From Bacteroidota bacterium (GTDB lineage Bacteria > Bacteroidota > Bacteroidia > Bacteroidales > PUMT01), in the NCBI GenBank assembly GCA_003554865.1, contig PWHJ01000122.1, forward strand, positions 62,001-126,000: a DNA stretch of 64,000 nucleotides, read 5' to 3'. Both the position numbers and the translations under genes were made by a program. How positions within the stretch are numbered: the stretch's first letter is position 1; each line of letters starts with the position of its first letter. Of the stretch, positions 28,773 through 37,899 are shown in pieces. Under the pieces are notes generated by a model, which saw nothing but the letters and a program-made list of their open reading frames with translations, was not told the origin of the DNA and searched no databases.

Positions 28773-29594
28773 ATGATCCTTTTCCCGAATGCAAAGATAA
28801 ATATAGGGCTCCATGTTACCGATAAAAGAACTGACGGCTATCATTGCATTGAAACAATTTTTTATCCTGTCAACTTATGCGATATCCTTGAAATAGTACC
28901 CGCCGGCAAAGATTTATCATCCGGACTCAAAGTAACCGGACTGACGGTTGAAACAGGAGAAAACAACATATGCCTGAAGGCATACAATCATTTGTCAAGT
29001 CAAAAACCACTGCCCGCTCTGCGCCTCCATCTTCACAAAATCATTCCGCCCGGATCGGGCCTTGGAGGTGGCTCATCCGATGCAGCATTTACCATTATGG
29101 CATTAAACCGGATGTTTGGCCTTGAGATGAATAAACCCGACATGGAAAAATTGGCTGCAAAAACCGGCAGCGACACCCCGTTTTTCATAGAAAACAAGCC
29201 GGTCTATGCAAGCGGGCGAGGTGACATTTTCAGCAAAATCAAAATTAGCCTTAGTGGAACATACATCGTAATTGTTCATCCCGGGATCAAAATTGACACC
29301 GGGTGGGCTTACTCGTTGATTAAACCTAAACACCCGGGCGTATCATTAAAAGATCTTATAGGTATGCCCCTGGAAAATTGGCAGGATAATATTGTAAATG
29401 ACTTCGAAAAACCAATTTTCAATAACTACCCCCAAGTAAAAAAAGTAAAGGATGTACTGTTGGAAAAAGGAGCCCTTTACGCCTCGATGTCGGGAAGCGG
29501 CTCAGCCTGCTATGGTTTTTTTGAAAAGTCCGCGGCAGAATATGTAAGGTCGTCACTGCCTGAGTATTTTATCTGGGAAGGGTTTTTAAAATGA
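28773..29594 (+). CDS. ispE: 4-(cytidine 5'-diphospho)-2-C-methyl-D-erythritol kinase
   Basis: IspE phosphorylates CDP-methylerythritol in the MEP isoprenoid pathway. The 273-residue GHMP kinase shows FPNAKINIGLHVTDKRTDGYH, the ATP loop IPPGSGLGGGSSDAA and the C-terminal SMSGSGSACYGFF. A TAnnTTTG -7 box is at 28701-28708 without a recognisable -33. It diverges from dnaB and stands alone as a likely single-gene unit. Confidence 0.97.
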   Translation: MILFPNAKINIGLHVTDKRTDGYHCIETIFYPVNLCDILEIVPAGKDLSSGLKVTGLTVETGENNICLKAYNHLSSQKPLPALRLHLHKIIPPGSGLGGGSSDAAFTIMALNRMFGLEMNKPDMEKLAAKTGSDTPFFIENKPVYASGRGDIFSKIKISLSGTYIVIVHPGIKIDTGWAYSLIKPKHPGVSLKDLIGMPLENWQDNIVNDFEKPIFNNYPQVKKVKDVLLEKGALYASMSGSGSACYGFFEKSAAEYVRSSLPEYFIWEGFLK

Positions 29595-29734
29595 TTTTTT
29601 TTATAATTCGTTATTTTTAATTTGCATTAGTAATTTTGGAGAGGTTAGTTAATTTGGTTAACATTGCACTTTTTAAACATCTTTTAAAAAAAATGTCTGA
29701 TTAACAGACTTTTAAAACAGAGAAAAATCATAAA

Positions 29735-31303
29735 ATGCTAAAATATTTAATAAGGTTTTTCAGGTTCTTATACAACTGGTTTGTAGAGGAGGTCAGCCCT
29801 CCCGTTTTTATAGGGGCAGCCGTGGGTGTTCTTGCAATCATAATATACGGGACCGGTTGGACCGAGCAGGCGGGAAGAGTTTTTGAAAGTGTGCTGAATT
29901 TTATTGCCAAAAACTTCGGTTGGTACTATATTTTAATAGTATTTGGTTTCCTTATTTTTATCATTTGGCTCCTTTTCAGCAAATACGCCAAAATACGCCT
30001 GGGCGGGGATGATGCAAAGCCGGAGTTCAGCCGTTTCAGTTGGTTTTCAATGATTTTTGCCGCAGGTATGGGAATGGGACTAATTTTTTGGGGAGTTGCG
30101 GAACCGATAATGCATTATTCCGCCCCACCGAAAGCTGAACCTGAAAGCATTGCAGCCCTGGAAGAAAGTATGCGGTTTTCCTTTTTCCACTGGGGATTTC
30201 ACCCCTGGGCCATTTATATAATATTTGCATTGGGGATATCTTATTTCCATTTCAGGCACAAATTGCCCCTTGCCCCAAGGTCAATGTTTTATCCTATACT
30301 GGGGGAAAGGATCTACGGATGGATAGGCCATGTTGTAGATATCTTCTGCACAATCGGAACATTATTGGGAGTTGCTACATCTCTTGGTCTTGGGGCCATG
30401 CAGATAAATTCCGGCATTAACGCACTTACCGATGTGCCTTACAGCACCAACTCACAAATCATAATTATTGGTATCATTACGGCAATAGCCGTTATTTCTG
30501 TGGTCTCAGGAGTCAAAAAAGGCATCAGGTACTTAAGTATGACCAACGTTACGCTTATGCTTCTTCTGATGCTTTTTGTTTTAATTGCCGGACCTACACT
30601 TTACCAGCTCCACATGCTGATATCAACTTTCGGCGATTATGTTCAGCAAATTGTAAGCACAAGTCTCTGGATAGATTTAAGACCCGACTCAGACTGGCAG
30701 TCAAACTGGACTCTTTTCTACTGGGGCTGGTGGCTTTCATGGTGTCCATTTGTGGGGATATTTCTTGCCCGCATCTCGAGAGGACGAACAATCAGGGAAT
30801 TTATTTTCTTTGTGCTGATAATCCCCACTCTTGTGACCTTTTTATGGTTTTCGGTATTTGGAGGCACAGCCATGCATATTGAAATTTTCGGCAACGGAGG
30901 AATTTCTGAAATCGTTGAGGAAAATGTGGCAATGTCTCTGCATGCACTTCTGGACAATCTCCCCTTTACTTATATAACCCAATGGGTGGGGATTTTATTG
31001 GTGGTAATATTTTTTATAACTTCATCAGACAGCGGATCACTTGTAGATGATATGGTAACATCGGGGGGAAACCCACACCCGCCTGTGGGAACCAGAATTT
31101 TCTGGGGCATCTCGGAAGGAGCTGCAGCTGCAGCCCTGCTTCTTGCAGGGGGATTAAGCGCTCTGCAGGCAGCTTCAATTTCAGCAGGCCTGCCCCAGAG
31201 CCTTATTGTAATTGCATGTTGTTACAGCCTTGTAAAAGCCCTGAAAAAAGACGAGGCAACTAAAGGGGTACCAAAACTGGAAAAACTCAAAAAGAAAGAA
31301 TAA
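29735..31303 (+). CDS. BCCT-family betaine/choline/carnitine transporter
   Basis: This 522-residue, ~12-TM carrier moves quaternary-ammonium compounds such as glycine betaine, usually with Na+ or H+. Family signatures: AAGMGMGLIFWGVAEPIMHY and the Trp-rich WTLFYWGWWLSWCPFVGIFLARISRGRT. The GMGMGL variant (instead of GMGIGL) leaves the ion preference open. The C-terminal tail is short and basic, without the long osmosensory extension of BetP. It suggests osmoprotectant uptake in a saline setting. Confidence 0.95.
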   Translation: MLKYLIRFFRFLYNWFVEEVSPPVFIGAAVGVLAIIIYGTGWTEQAGRVFESVLNFIAKNFGWYYILIVFGFLIFIIWLLFSKYAKIRLGGDDAKPEFSRFSWFSMIFAAGMGMGLIFWGVAEPIMHYSAPPKAEPESIAALEESMRFSFFHWGFHPWAIYIIFALGISYFHFRHKLPLAPRSMFYPILGERIYGWIGHVVDIFCTIGTLLGVATSLGLGAMQINSGINALTDVPYSTNSQIIIIGIITAIAVISVVSGVKKGIRYLSMTNVTLMLLLMLFVLIAGPTLYQLHMLISTFGDYVQQIVSTSLWIDLRPDSDWQSNWTLFYWGWWLSWCPFVGIFLARISRGRTIREFIFFVLIIPTLVTFLWFSVFGGTAMHIEIFGNGGISEIVEENVAMSLHALLDNLPFTYITQWVGILLVVIFFITSSDSGSLVDDMVTSGGNPHPPVGTRIFWGISEGAAAAALLLAGGLSALQAASISAGLPQSLIVIACCYSLVKALKKDEATKGVPKLEKLKKKE

Positions 31304-31352
31304 TAGCCCCCGGAAATGATGGCGCTAAAATGCCCGTCCCAGGAGAAGAAAA

Positions 31353-31398
31353 AATGCCCGTTGAGCACAAAAAATCAAGTAAGTGTTCAACGGGCATT
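31353..31398. terminator. Long hairpin between convergent BCCT and biotin-carrier genes
   Basis: The 16-nt arms 31353-31368 (aatgcccgttgagcac) and 31383-31398 pair with one G-T mismatch around a 14-nt loop. T-rich sequence follows on the plus strand and A-rich precedes, so it can terminate both converging genes. A partial third copy of the arm (aaaatgcccgt) lies at 31327-31336. Confidence 0.8.
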
Positions 31399-31426
31399 AT
31401 AAATGTTTTATTCAAAGCCGGCAGAC

Positions 31427-31762
31427 TTATTCCAGCTCAACCATTAACTGGTCTTTGTAAAGTTTTTCACCTTCTTTGACATTCAGTTTTTTTACTACCC
31501 CGTCACGCGGAGCACCAATAATATTTCTCATCTTCATTGCCTCAAGCAGCAAAAGGGAATCCCCTTTTTTTACTTTCTGGCCTTTTTTTACGTACAACTT
31601 CACAACAGTACCGGGAATGAAGGCATATACTTTCTTTTGATCAATTTTCTTCCAGAACTTCCTGTTTTCGTACTTTTTATTAAGCAATGTCTTGTACCTT
31701 GTGCCTTCAATGACAAGTGTACTGAATTTCGATTTTTTATCTTCGTTGCTCATCAATACCAA
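31427..31762 (-). CDS. Biotin carboxyl carrier protein (biotinyl domain)
   Basis: This 111-residue protein carries CO2 on biotin between carboxylase half-reactions. It has the biotinylation motif EAMKM, flanked by the two hairpin halves VVKLYVKKGQKVKKGDSLLLL and GVVKKLNVKEGEKLYKDQLMVELE. The first ~45 residues are a basic, helical extension; starts at 31762 or 31753 are both possible. It lies 27 bp after the carboxyltransferase gene and surely works with it. No biotin carboxylase or membrane decarboxylase subunit is adjacent. Confidence 0.93.
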   Translation of the reverse strand: MVLMSNEDKKSKFSTLVIEGTRYKTLLNKKYENRKFWKKIDQKKVYAFIPGTVVKLYVKKGQKVKKGDSLLLLEAMKMRNIIGAPRDGVVKKLNVKEGEKLYKDQLMVELE

Positions 31763-31789
31763 GGGAATTAATTCAACATTTTCAAAATT

Positions 31790-33334
31790 CTAAAAAGGAG
31801 GTATACCATGCTTTTTCTGTGGCAGGAAGACAGACTTGCTGCCTGAGACATCAATTGCATGAAGTATCAGCCTGCGCGTTTCTTCAGGTTCAATTACTGA
31901 ATCGACATAACCTCTTGCTGCTGCAACATAAGGATTGGCAAATTTTTCCTTATACTCCTTGACTTTTTGTTTTCTCATTTTTTCAGGATCTTCAGCCTGC
32001 ACTATCTCCTTGCGGAAAATAATATTGGCCGCACCCTCAGGTCCCATAACAGCAATTTCGGCAGTAGGCCAGGCAAAAACAAAGTCCGCCCTCAAATGGC
32101 GGGAGCTCATGGCAATATAACCGCCACCGTAAGCTTTCCTGAGTATGACGGTAATTTTTGCCACAGTCGCCTCGCTGTAAGCATATAAAACCTTAGCTCC
32201 GTGGCGTATAACACCCATATGTTCCTGGTCAACGCCGGGGAGATAACCTGGCACATCAACAAAAGTAATTATTGGTATATTAAATGAATCGCAAAAACGG
32301 ATAAACCTTGCAGCTTTATCTGAGGAGTCAACATCGAGAACCCCGGCAAGTACCAGTGGCTGATTTGCCACAAAGCCGATAGTCTCACCGTTCATCCTTC
32401 CAAAACCGATTACAATATTTGCTGCCCACAACTCCTGGATTTCAAAAAAATCGGAATCGTCAACAACACCCCTTATTACATCTCTGACATCATAAGGCTG
32501 ACGTGGGTCACCGGGAACTATTTCAGAGACCTTGTATTCCGATTTAGGTTCCTTTGGCTCATAAGCTTTTGCTTTTTTGATGTTGTTCCAGGGAATGAAC
32601 GAAACAAGCTTTTTGATCTGCTCGAAACATTCCGCCTCACTTTTAGCATAAAAGTGTGCGTTCCCCGATATCTCACTTTGAACTTTAGCCCCGCCAAGAC
32701 CCTCCATAGAGATCTCCTCTCCGATAACGGTCTTTATAACTTCCGGACCGGTTATAAACATTTTGGATATCTTGTCAACCACAAAAACAAAATCGGTTAA
32801 AGCCGGTGAATAAACAGCACCTCCCGCACAGGGTCCGAGCACTACGGATATCTGTGGTATAACCCCTGAAGAAAGAGTGTTTCTGAAGAATATTTCACCA
32901 TACCCGGCAAGGGAGTTGACTCCTTCCTGAATGCGTGCACCTCCCGAATCATTGATTCCGATAAGCGGAACTTTCAGCTTAAGGGAATGATCCATTATCT
33001 TTGTAATTTTTCGCGCATGCATCATTCCAAGTGATCCGCCGGCAACTGTGAAATCCTGCGCAAAAATACACACAGGTGCACCATATATCGTACCGGTCCC
33101 GATTATTACACCATCACCATGGAGGACCTTCTTTTCCATATCAAAATCCCGGGCTTCATGCTCCACAAAAAGATCGTATTCATGAAATGAATCGGGATCA
33201 AGAAGAGATATAATCCGCTCACGAGCAGTAAGCTTGCCCATGGCGGCCTGCTTTTCAATTGCTTTGTCGCCTCCGCCCTTAAGCACCTCTTCCCTCTTTT
33301 TGTGCAGCTCAAGAATTTTTCGTTTTAATCCCAT
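31790..33334 (-). CDS. Acyl-CoA (propionyl/methylmalonyl-CoA) carboxyltransferase subunit
   Basis: This 514-residue carboxyltransferase moves a carboxyl group between biotin and an acyl-CoA. Visible motifs: GKLTARERI, AQDFTVAGGSLGMMHARKI, INDSGGARIQEG, VLGPCAGGAVYSPALTDF and FVDVPGYLPGVDQEH with the late AYGGGYIAM. The family includes propionyl-CoA carboxylase beta and the alpha subunit of the Na+-pumping methylmalonyl-CoA decarboxylase; sequence alone does not decide. With meaB it fits succinate-propionate metabolism. Confidence 0.93.
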   Translation of the reverse strand: MGLKRKILELHKKREEVLKGGGDKAIEKQAAMGKLTARERIISLLDPDSFHEYDLFVEHEARDFDMEKKVLHGDGVIIGTGTIYGAPVCIFAQDFTVAGGSLGMMHARKITKIMDHSLKLKVPLIGINDSGGARIQEGVNSLAGYGEIFFRNTLSSGVIPQISVVLGPCAGGAVYSPALTDFVFVVDKISKMFITGPEVIKTVIGEEISMEGLGGAKVQSEISGNAHFYAKSEAECFEQIKKLVSFIPWNNIKKAKAYEPKEPKSEYKVSEIVPGDPRQPYDVRDVIRGVVDDSDFFEIQELWAANIVIGFGRMNGETIGFVANQPLVLAGVLDVDSSDKAARFIRFCDSFNIPIITFVDVPGYLPGVDQEHMGVIRHGAKVLYAYSEATVAKITVILRKAYGGGYIAMSSRHLRADFVFAWPTAEIAVMGPEGAANIIFRKEIVQAEDPEKMRKQKVKEYKEKFANPYVAAARGYVDSVIEPEETRRLILHAIDVSGSKSVFLPQKKHGIPPF

Positions 33335-33439
33335 ATATAAAACATTTTATTAATAATAAATAAGGCTTCAACATTAATTAAACACATACATATTATCCGG
33401 TAAATTTAATGCAACAATACGAAATCAATTCAATTAAAA

Positions 33440-33468
33440 AAAATTTTATTGTGGTTTAATTAAACCAC
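33440..33468 (-). terminator. Perfect 18-bp palindrome with T-run, probable terminator of tgt-lptG
   Basis: Bases 33451-33468 (gtggtttaattaaaccac) form a perfect palindrome that folds as a 7-bp stem with an AATT loop. On the minus strand it is followed by a T-rich run, as expected for a terminator about 110 bp after lptG. It could instead be an operator, being about 117 bp upstream of the carboxyltransferase start. Confidence 0.55.
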
Positions 33469-33575
33469 CCTGCCGGCTAAAACAGCTGCAAATATGAAAA
33501 AGCCTTGATTTTTTTTTATTTCAGGTAACCTGCAAATTTAACCCATCATTTGTCTTAAAACAAAAAATATTTTTT

Positions 33576-34673
33576 TTACTTGGGTACAAGTCTGTAAAGC
33601 ATATATCCTATAAAAGCATATAATATATTTGGAAGCCATACGGCAACAGCCGGACTGAAAACTCCGCTCACCGAAAACATTTCGGTAAACCTCATAAACA
33701 ATATATATGTAAAACTCAAAAATATGCCCAAACCTATGTGAAAACCGGTCCCTTCCTTTACTTTTCTTGAGGATAAGGTCATACCAATAACAGTAAGGAT
33801 AAAGGTGGAAAAAGGAAAGGCTATTCTGCTGTATCGTTCAATCAGGTAAAATTCAATATTTTCATCTCCCCGCATTTTCTTCTCCTCAATGAATTCATCC
33901 AGCTCCCTTAGGCTCATTGCCTCTACAAACCTGTCACGCAGCCTGAAATCCTCCGGACTGAGTGCGAGTAAAGTGTCAAGATCACGGCCATGCTCTATTC
34001 TCTCTCCCTTGTCGCCATCATAATGCCTAATAAAGTAATTTCTTAGCTCCCATTTGCCGGAGGTTGAATCCCACCTTGCATAATCGGATATAAGTTTGGA
34101 GGCCAGTCTGCCATCCTCAAATTTTTCCATGGAAAAATTGTAGGCTATATCGGAAGAAAAACTGTAGCTGGAGAGATATATGTAAACCCCCGGGGAGATT
34201 TGTTTGTGTATATCCCTTTCGCCAAATCGCTGGGGTGTATCCCGGAAATAGACCTCCTCAAATGCAAGACGCTGCTGATTGGCATCGGGCAGTACCTGGT
34301 CGGTCATCAAAAAAGAAAAAAGTGATATCACTGCGGCCGATATCAGATAGGGTACCATAAGCCTCCTGAAACTCACGCCACTGCTTAAAATGGCTATTAT
34401 CTCAGAATTATATGCCATTTTGGAAGTAAAGTAAATAACTGCAATAAAAGTGAAAAGTGAGCTGAATAAAATGGCAAAATATGGAATAAAATTCATATAG
34501 TAGTCGAACACTATTTCCTCCAGGGGAGCCTCATTTTCTATAAACCTGTGCAATCTTTCCGCAATATCAAAAACTACGGCTATGCTGACAATCAGGATAA
34601 TTGAAAAAAAGTAGGTTCCAAGAAACTTTTTAATTATATACCGGTCCAGAATTTTCAACCCCAGCTTACTCAT
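33576..34673 (-). CDS. LptF/LptG-family lipopolysaccharide export permease
   Basis: This 365-residue YjgP/YjgQ permease is an inner-membrane part of the Lpt machine that extracts LPS. The N-terminal segment LDRYIIKKFLGTYFFSI is diagnostic; three TM helices precede a periplasmic beta-jellyroll (about 150-265) and three follow. I use ATG 34673, whose A-T-G overlaps the TGA stop of tgt (ATGA), implying coupled translation; the 13-codon longer frame lies inside tgt. LptF versus LptG cannot be decided from one copy. Partner ATPase LptB is not in the window. Confidence 0.92.
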   Translation of the reverse strand: MSKLGLKILDRYIIKKFLGTYFFSIILIVSIAVVFDIAERLHRFIENEAPLEEIVFDYYMNFIPYFAILFSSLFTFIAVIYFTSKMAYNSEIIAILSSGVSFRRLMVPYLISAAVISLFSFLMTDQVLPDANQQRLAFEEVYFRDTPQRFGERDIHKQISPGVYIYLSSYSFSSDIAYNFSMEKFEDGRLASKLISDYARWDSTSGKWELRNYFIRHYDGDKGERIEHGRDLDTLLALSPEDFRLRDRFVEAMSLRELDEFIEEKKMRGDENIEFYLIERYSRIAFPFSTFILTVIGMTLSSRKVKEGTGFHIGLGIFLSFTYILFMRFTEMFSVSGVFSPAVAVWLPNILYAFIGYMLYRLVPK

Positions 34674-35800
34674 ATTTTTTTCTCCAGTTGCGGGACAATT
34701 GAATTTTTCCATCTGACAAACTCTCCCGCTTCGATTTTTTTTGCAGCCTCATCTAAAAGCCACATATAAAAACCAAGATTATGTATACTTGCAATAACTG
34801 CTCCGAGAATTTCTCCGGAGTTCATTAAATGACGAAGATAAGACCTGGAATATTGTACACCTATTGCGGTAGTCGCATCCGGGTCAATCGGTGAAAAATC
34901 GTTTTTCCACTTCAGGTTTTTAATGTTGATTATTCCCCTTAATGTAAATAAATTACCATTTCTACCGTTCCTTGTAGGCATAACGCAGTCGAACATATCA
35001 ACCCCTCTTGCAACCGCCTCGAGTATATTTGCCGGAGTTCCCACACCCATCAGATAACGGGGCTTTTCAAAAGGAAGCAAATCATTTACACACTCAACCA
35101 TTTCATACATAATTTCGGCAGGCTCCCCAACAGACAAACCCCCAATTGCAATACCGGGAGCGCTGAAGCCGGAAGCAAATTCCGCCGACCTGCTTCGCAG
35201 ATCCCTGTATGTACCCCCCTGAACAATAGGGAAAAAAAACTGTCTTTTTCCGTAAAGCGGACCAATTTGGCAGAATCTCTCCCACCCCCTTTTAAGCCAC
35301 CGATGAGTCAGCTCCATGGACTCCCTTGCATAATTGTAATCACAAGGATAAGGAGTACATTCATCGAAGGCCATCATTATGTCGGCACCAATCTGCCTCT
35401 GTATATCAACCACATTTTCTGGGGTAAATTTATGCTTTGAGCCGTCTATGTGGGAGCGGAATACTGCCCCTTCCTCGTTCAGCTTACGGTTTTCTGCAAG
35501 GGAAAAAACCTGATAGCCACCACTGTCGGTTAAAACAGGTTTATGCCATCCCATAAAATTGTGTATACCGCCGGCCAGTCTGATTGTTTCAATCCCCGGT
35601 CTGAGAAACAAATGATAGGTGTTTGCAAGAATTATACGGGCCCCGATATTCTTTTCCAGCTGCTCCAAGCCCACCCCTTTAACACTTCCGGCCGAACCCA
35701 CAGGCATGAAAACCGGGGTGTCAATTTCTCCCCTTTCGGTTTTGATAAGGCCGGTTCTGGCAGACGAAAATTTATCAGCTTTTTTAACGATGAAAAACAT
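34670..35800 (-). CDS. tgt: Queuine tRNA-ribosyltransferase
   Basis: Tgt swaps guanine-34 for a queuosine precursor in GUN-anticodon tRNAs. The 376-residue TIM-barrel enzyme shows GEIDTPVFMPVGSAGSVKG, the substrate/nucleophile region LTDSGGYQVFSLA and DMFDCVMPTRNGRNG. The usual late zinc cluster CxCxxC near residue 300 is not seen; the region reads NIKNLKWKNDFSPIDPDA, where zinc-binding Tgt has alternating Cys, so zinc binding appears reduced or lost. It overlaps lptG by 4 bp. A -7-like TATATTTG lies at 35847-35840 on the minus strand. Confidence 0.93.
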   Translation of the reverse strand: MFFIVKKADKFSSARTGLIKTERGEIDTPVFMPVGSAGSVKGVGLEQLEKNIGARIILANTYHLFLRPGIETIRLAGGIHNFMGWHKPVLTDSGGYQVFSLAENRKLNEEGAVFRSHIDGSKHKFTPENVVDIQRQIGADIMMAFDECTPYPCDYNYARESMELTHRWLKRGWERFCQIGPLYGKRQFFFPIVQGGTYRDLRSRSAEFASGFSAPGIAIGGLSVGEPAEIMYEMVECVNDLLPFEKPRYLMGVGTPANILEAVARGVDMFDCVMPTRNGRNGNLFTLRGIINIKNLKWKNDFSPIDPDATTAIGVQYSRSYLRHLMNSGEILGAVIASIHNLGFYMWLLDEAAKKIEAGEFVRWKNSIVPQLEKKI

Positions 35801-36126
35801 TTTAACTTCTCGTACTTAACTTTTGTAATAAATGCGGGTCAAATATACATTAAAATTTTTTCAGCCACTTTAACCCACAAGGATGAACCCCATGAGCCAT
35901 TGGCAGAGAAAAACAATATAAAGATAAAATGTACATAAATTTCCCATCCAGCTAAATACCATGTGAAAAAGTATCATTATGGAAAAATGCTAACGAGGCA
36001 AACTTGATAAATTGCCTGAAAACCTCAATAACCATGGGAAATTAACTTTGTAATTTTTTCCCTTTTTTACAATTTTATTTGATTTATTTGAATTTGTTTG
36101 ATAAAATTGCGCTTTTCTTAAAAGCG
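35801..36126. other. Divergent intergenic region with nested inverted repeats
   Basis: This 326-bp gap lies between tgt and the glycosyltransferase. A 10-bp perfect inverted repeat (aatttcccat 35938-35947, atgggaaatt 36034-36043) brackets about 86 bp that contain a smaller hairpin (aggcaa 35996-36001, ttgcct 36012-36017). It may form a structured leader for the glycosyltransferase mRNA. No ORF or tRNA was seen. Confidence 0.45.
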
Positions 36127-37269
36127 ATGCAAATTTATAATATACCCTCAAATACAGCAGAAACAATTATTTTATTATTGTTTTTGATATCATTTATAAT
36201 TCAGTTTTACTTCTGGGTGGGTGTGCACTCCCGGCATATTTTCAAAAGATCTGCCAAAAAAGAGACCGCCGTTCATAACACCCCGGTTTCTGTAATTATT
36301 TGTGCAAAGAACGAAGCTGAAAACCTTAAGAAAAACCTCCCCCTGATCCTTGATCAGGAATACGAACCGTTTGAGGTCATAGTTGTAAACGACTGCTCGG
36401 AGGACAATACAGAAACAGTATTGGAAAATTTTAAAAAGGAATATCCCCGGCTCAGGACTACGAGAATTAACAGGGACAATAAATTCACTCACGGTAAAAA
36501 ACTTGCCCTCACACTCGGGATCAAGGCAGCAAAAAATGAATGGGTGCTGCTTACCGATGCAGATTGCAAGCCGGCAGGCGGGGAGTGGATCAATGAAATG
36601 GGAAAACACTTCATTGAAGGAAAAAGCATTGTATTGGGATACGGCAAGTATGAATCAAAAAAAGGGTTTTTGAACAGGGTCATAAGACTTGACACAATGT
36701 TTACGGCAATGCAATACCTTTCTTCTGCAATGGCAGGATTCCCATACATGGGAGTGGGAAGGAACCTGGCATACAGGCGGTCATTATTTTTTGAAAACAA
36801 AGGTTTTTACTCCCACCTGAAACTTCAGTCCGGTGACGACGATTTATTCATAAACGAAGTGGCAAATTCGAAAAACACTGCCGTGGAATATGACCCGCAA
36901 GCCCACACACTTTCTATGCCGGCGGAAACATGGCGGGAATGGGTTAGTCAAAAGCAAAGACACCTGACTACCTGTACTAACTACCGCAGATCAACCAAAA
37001 TTTTCCTTGGAAGCGAGCTGGCAAGCAGGGTATTATTTTATGCATCTTTCCTTTATGGTGTAATTTGTTCAACAATGCCTTTACCAATAGTTTTCTTGTT
37101 TTTATCGATGCTTCTTATTAAGATTTTAATTTTAAAATTTGTTTCAACTCGCTTTAATGAAAAAAAAATATTATTAATTTCGCCTCTATATAATTTTTTT
37201 ATGCCAATTGTAAATTTTGCTGTTTGGAGTACCAATCTCATAAGTACAAAGAGAAATAAATGGAAATGA
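36127..37269 (+). CDS. Membrane-bound family 2 glycosyltransferase
   Basis: This 380-residue enzyme transfers a sugar from a nucleotide donor. It has one N-terminal TM helix (about 12-32), a GT-A domain (VSVIICAKNEAENL, VIVVNDCSEDNT, LLTDADC as the DxD metal site, SGDDDLFINE, and QKQRHLTT matching the QxxRW position) and C-terminal TM segments (about 300-370). I prefer ATG 36127; a TTG at 36079 would add 16 residues. It overlaps the following sigma gene by 10 bp. Acceptor and sugar unknown. Confidence 0.88.
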   Translation: MQIYNIPSNTAETIILLLFLISFIIQFYFWVGVHSRHIFKRSAKKETAVHNTPVSVIICAKNEAENLKKNLPLILDQEYEPFEVIVVNDCSEDNTETVLENFKKEYPRLRTTRINRDNKFTHGKKLALTLGIKAAKNEWVLLTDADCKPAGGEWINEMGKHFIEGKSIVLGYGKYESKKGFLNRVIRLDTMFTAMQYLSSAMAGFPYMGVGRNLAYRRSLFFENKGFYSHLKLQSGDDDLFINEVANSKNTAVEYDPQAHTLSMPAETWREWVSQKQRHLTTCTNYRRSTKIFLGSELASRVLFYASFLYGVICSTMPLPIVFLFLSMLLIKILILKFVSTRFNEKKILLISPLYNFFMPIVNFAVWSTNLISTKRNKWK

Positions 37270-37859
37270 ATGCCAACCTTTCAGAAAAGGCAAAATATGA
37301 TTATAAACTGGTTCTGAAGGCAATTGACGGAGACCAGAAATCCTATGCGGAGCTGCTTGACAGATACAGAGATGCAATCTACTTTATGCTGCTGAAAATG
37401 GTCAACAATTCCAACGATGCGGAAGATTTGACCATTGAAGCCTTTGGAAAAGCATTCAAAAACATAAATCAATATACGCCGAATTTTGCCTTCAGTACCT
37501 GGTTGTTCAAAATTGCCACCAACAACTGCATCGATTTTATGCGGAAGAAACGGGGGAATCCCGTAGCCATTGATCCCCCCGGGGAAGAGCAAGACAATCC
37601 TTCGCATCAGCTTCCCTCATCAGAGCTTGACCCTGAAGAATCTATGATAACACAGCAAAAGGCCGAGCTTATGAGGACCGTTGTAACCAAACTGAAGCCG
37701 CGTTACCGTAAGCTTATTGAATTGCGGTATTTCAAAGAGTATTCATACGAGGAGATATCAACAGAACTGAACCTGCCTATAGGGACCGTCAAAGCCCAGC
37801 TATTCCGGGCAAGAGACCTTTTGCAAAACATTCTAAAAAGCACCGGTAAAATAATGTAA
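37260..37859 (+). CDS. ECF-type RNA polymerase sigma factor
   Basis: This 199-residue sigma-70 family protein has region 2 at about residues 20-95 (YAELLDRYRDAIYFMLLKMV, DAEDLTIEAFGKAF, FSTWLFKIATNNCIDFMRKK). An acidic linker follows, then region 4 at about 140-190 (LKPRYRKLIELRYFKEYSYEEI). Its ATG at 37260 lies within the last codons of the glycosyltransferase, so translation is coupled. No anti-sigma gene follows; rsmG comes next after 40 bp, which suggests a factor set by transcription rather than by a partner. Confidence 0.92.
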   Translation: MEMNANLSEKAKYDYKLVLKAIDGDQKSYAELLDRYRDAIYFMLLKMVNNSNDAEDLTIEAFGKAFKNINQYTPNFAFSTWLFKIATNNCIDFMRKKRGNPVAIDPPGEEQDNPSHQLPSSELDPEESMITQQKAELMRTVVTKLKPRYRKLIELRYFKEYSYEEISTELNLPIGTVKAQLFRARDLLQNILKSTGKIM

Positions 37860-37899
37860 AACCGCAAGTAAGCAATTTGACGCCTACCGCCAACCATCA

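Noticed and set aside
35543..35938. 131-codon plus-strand ORF
   Set aside because: Mostly antisense to tgt, whose identity is certain.
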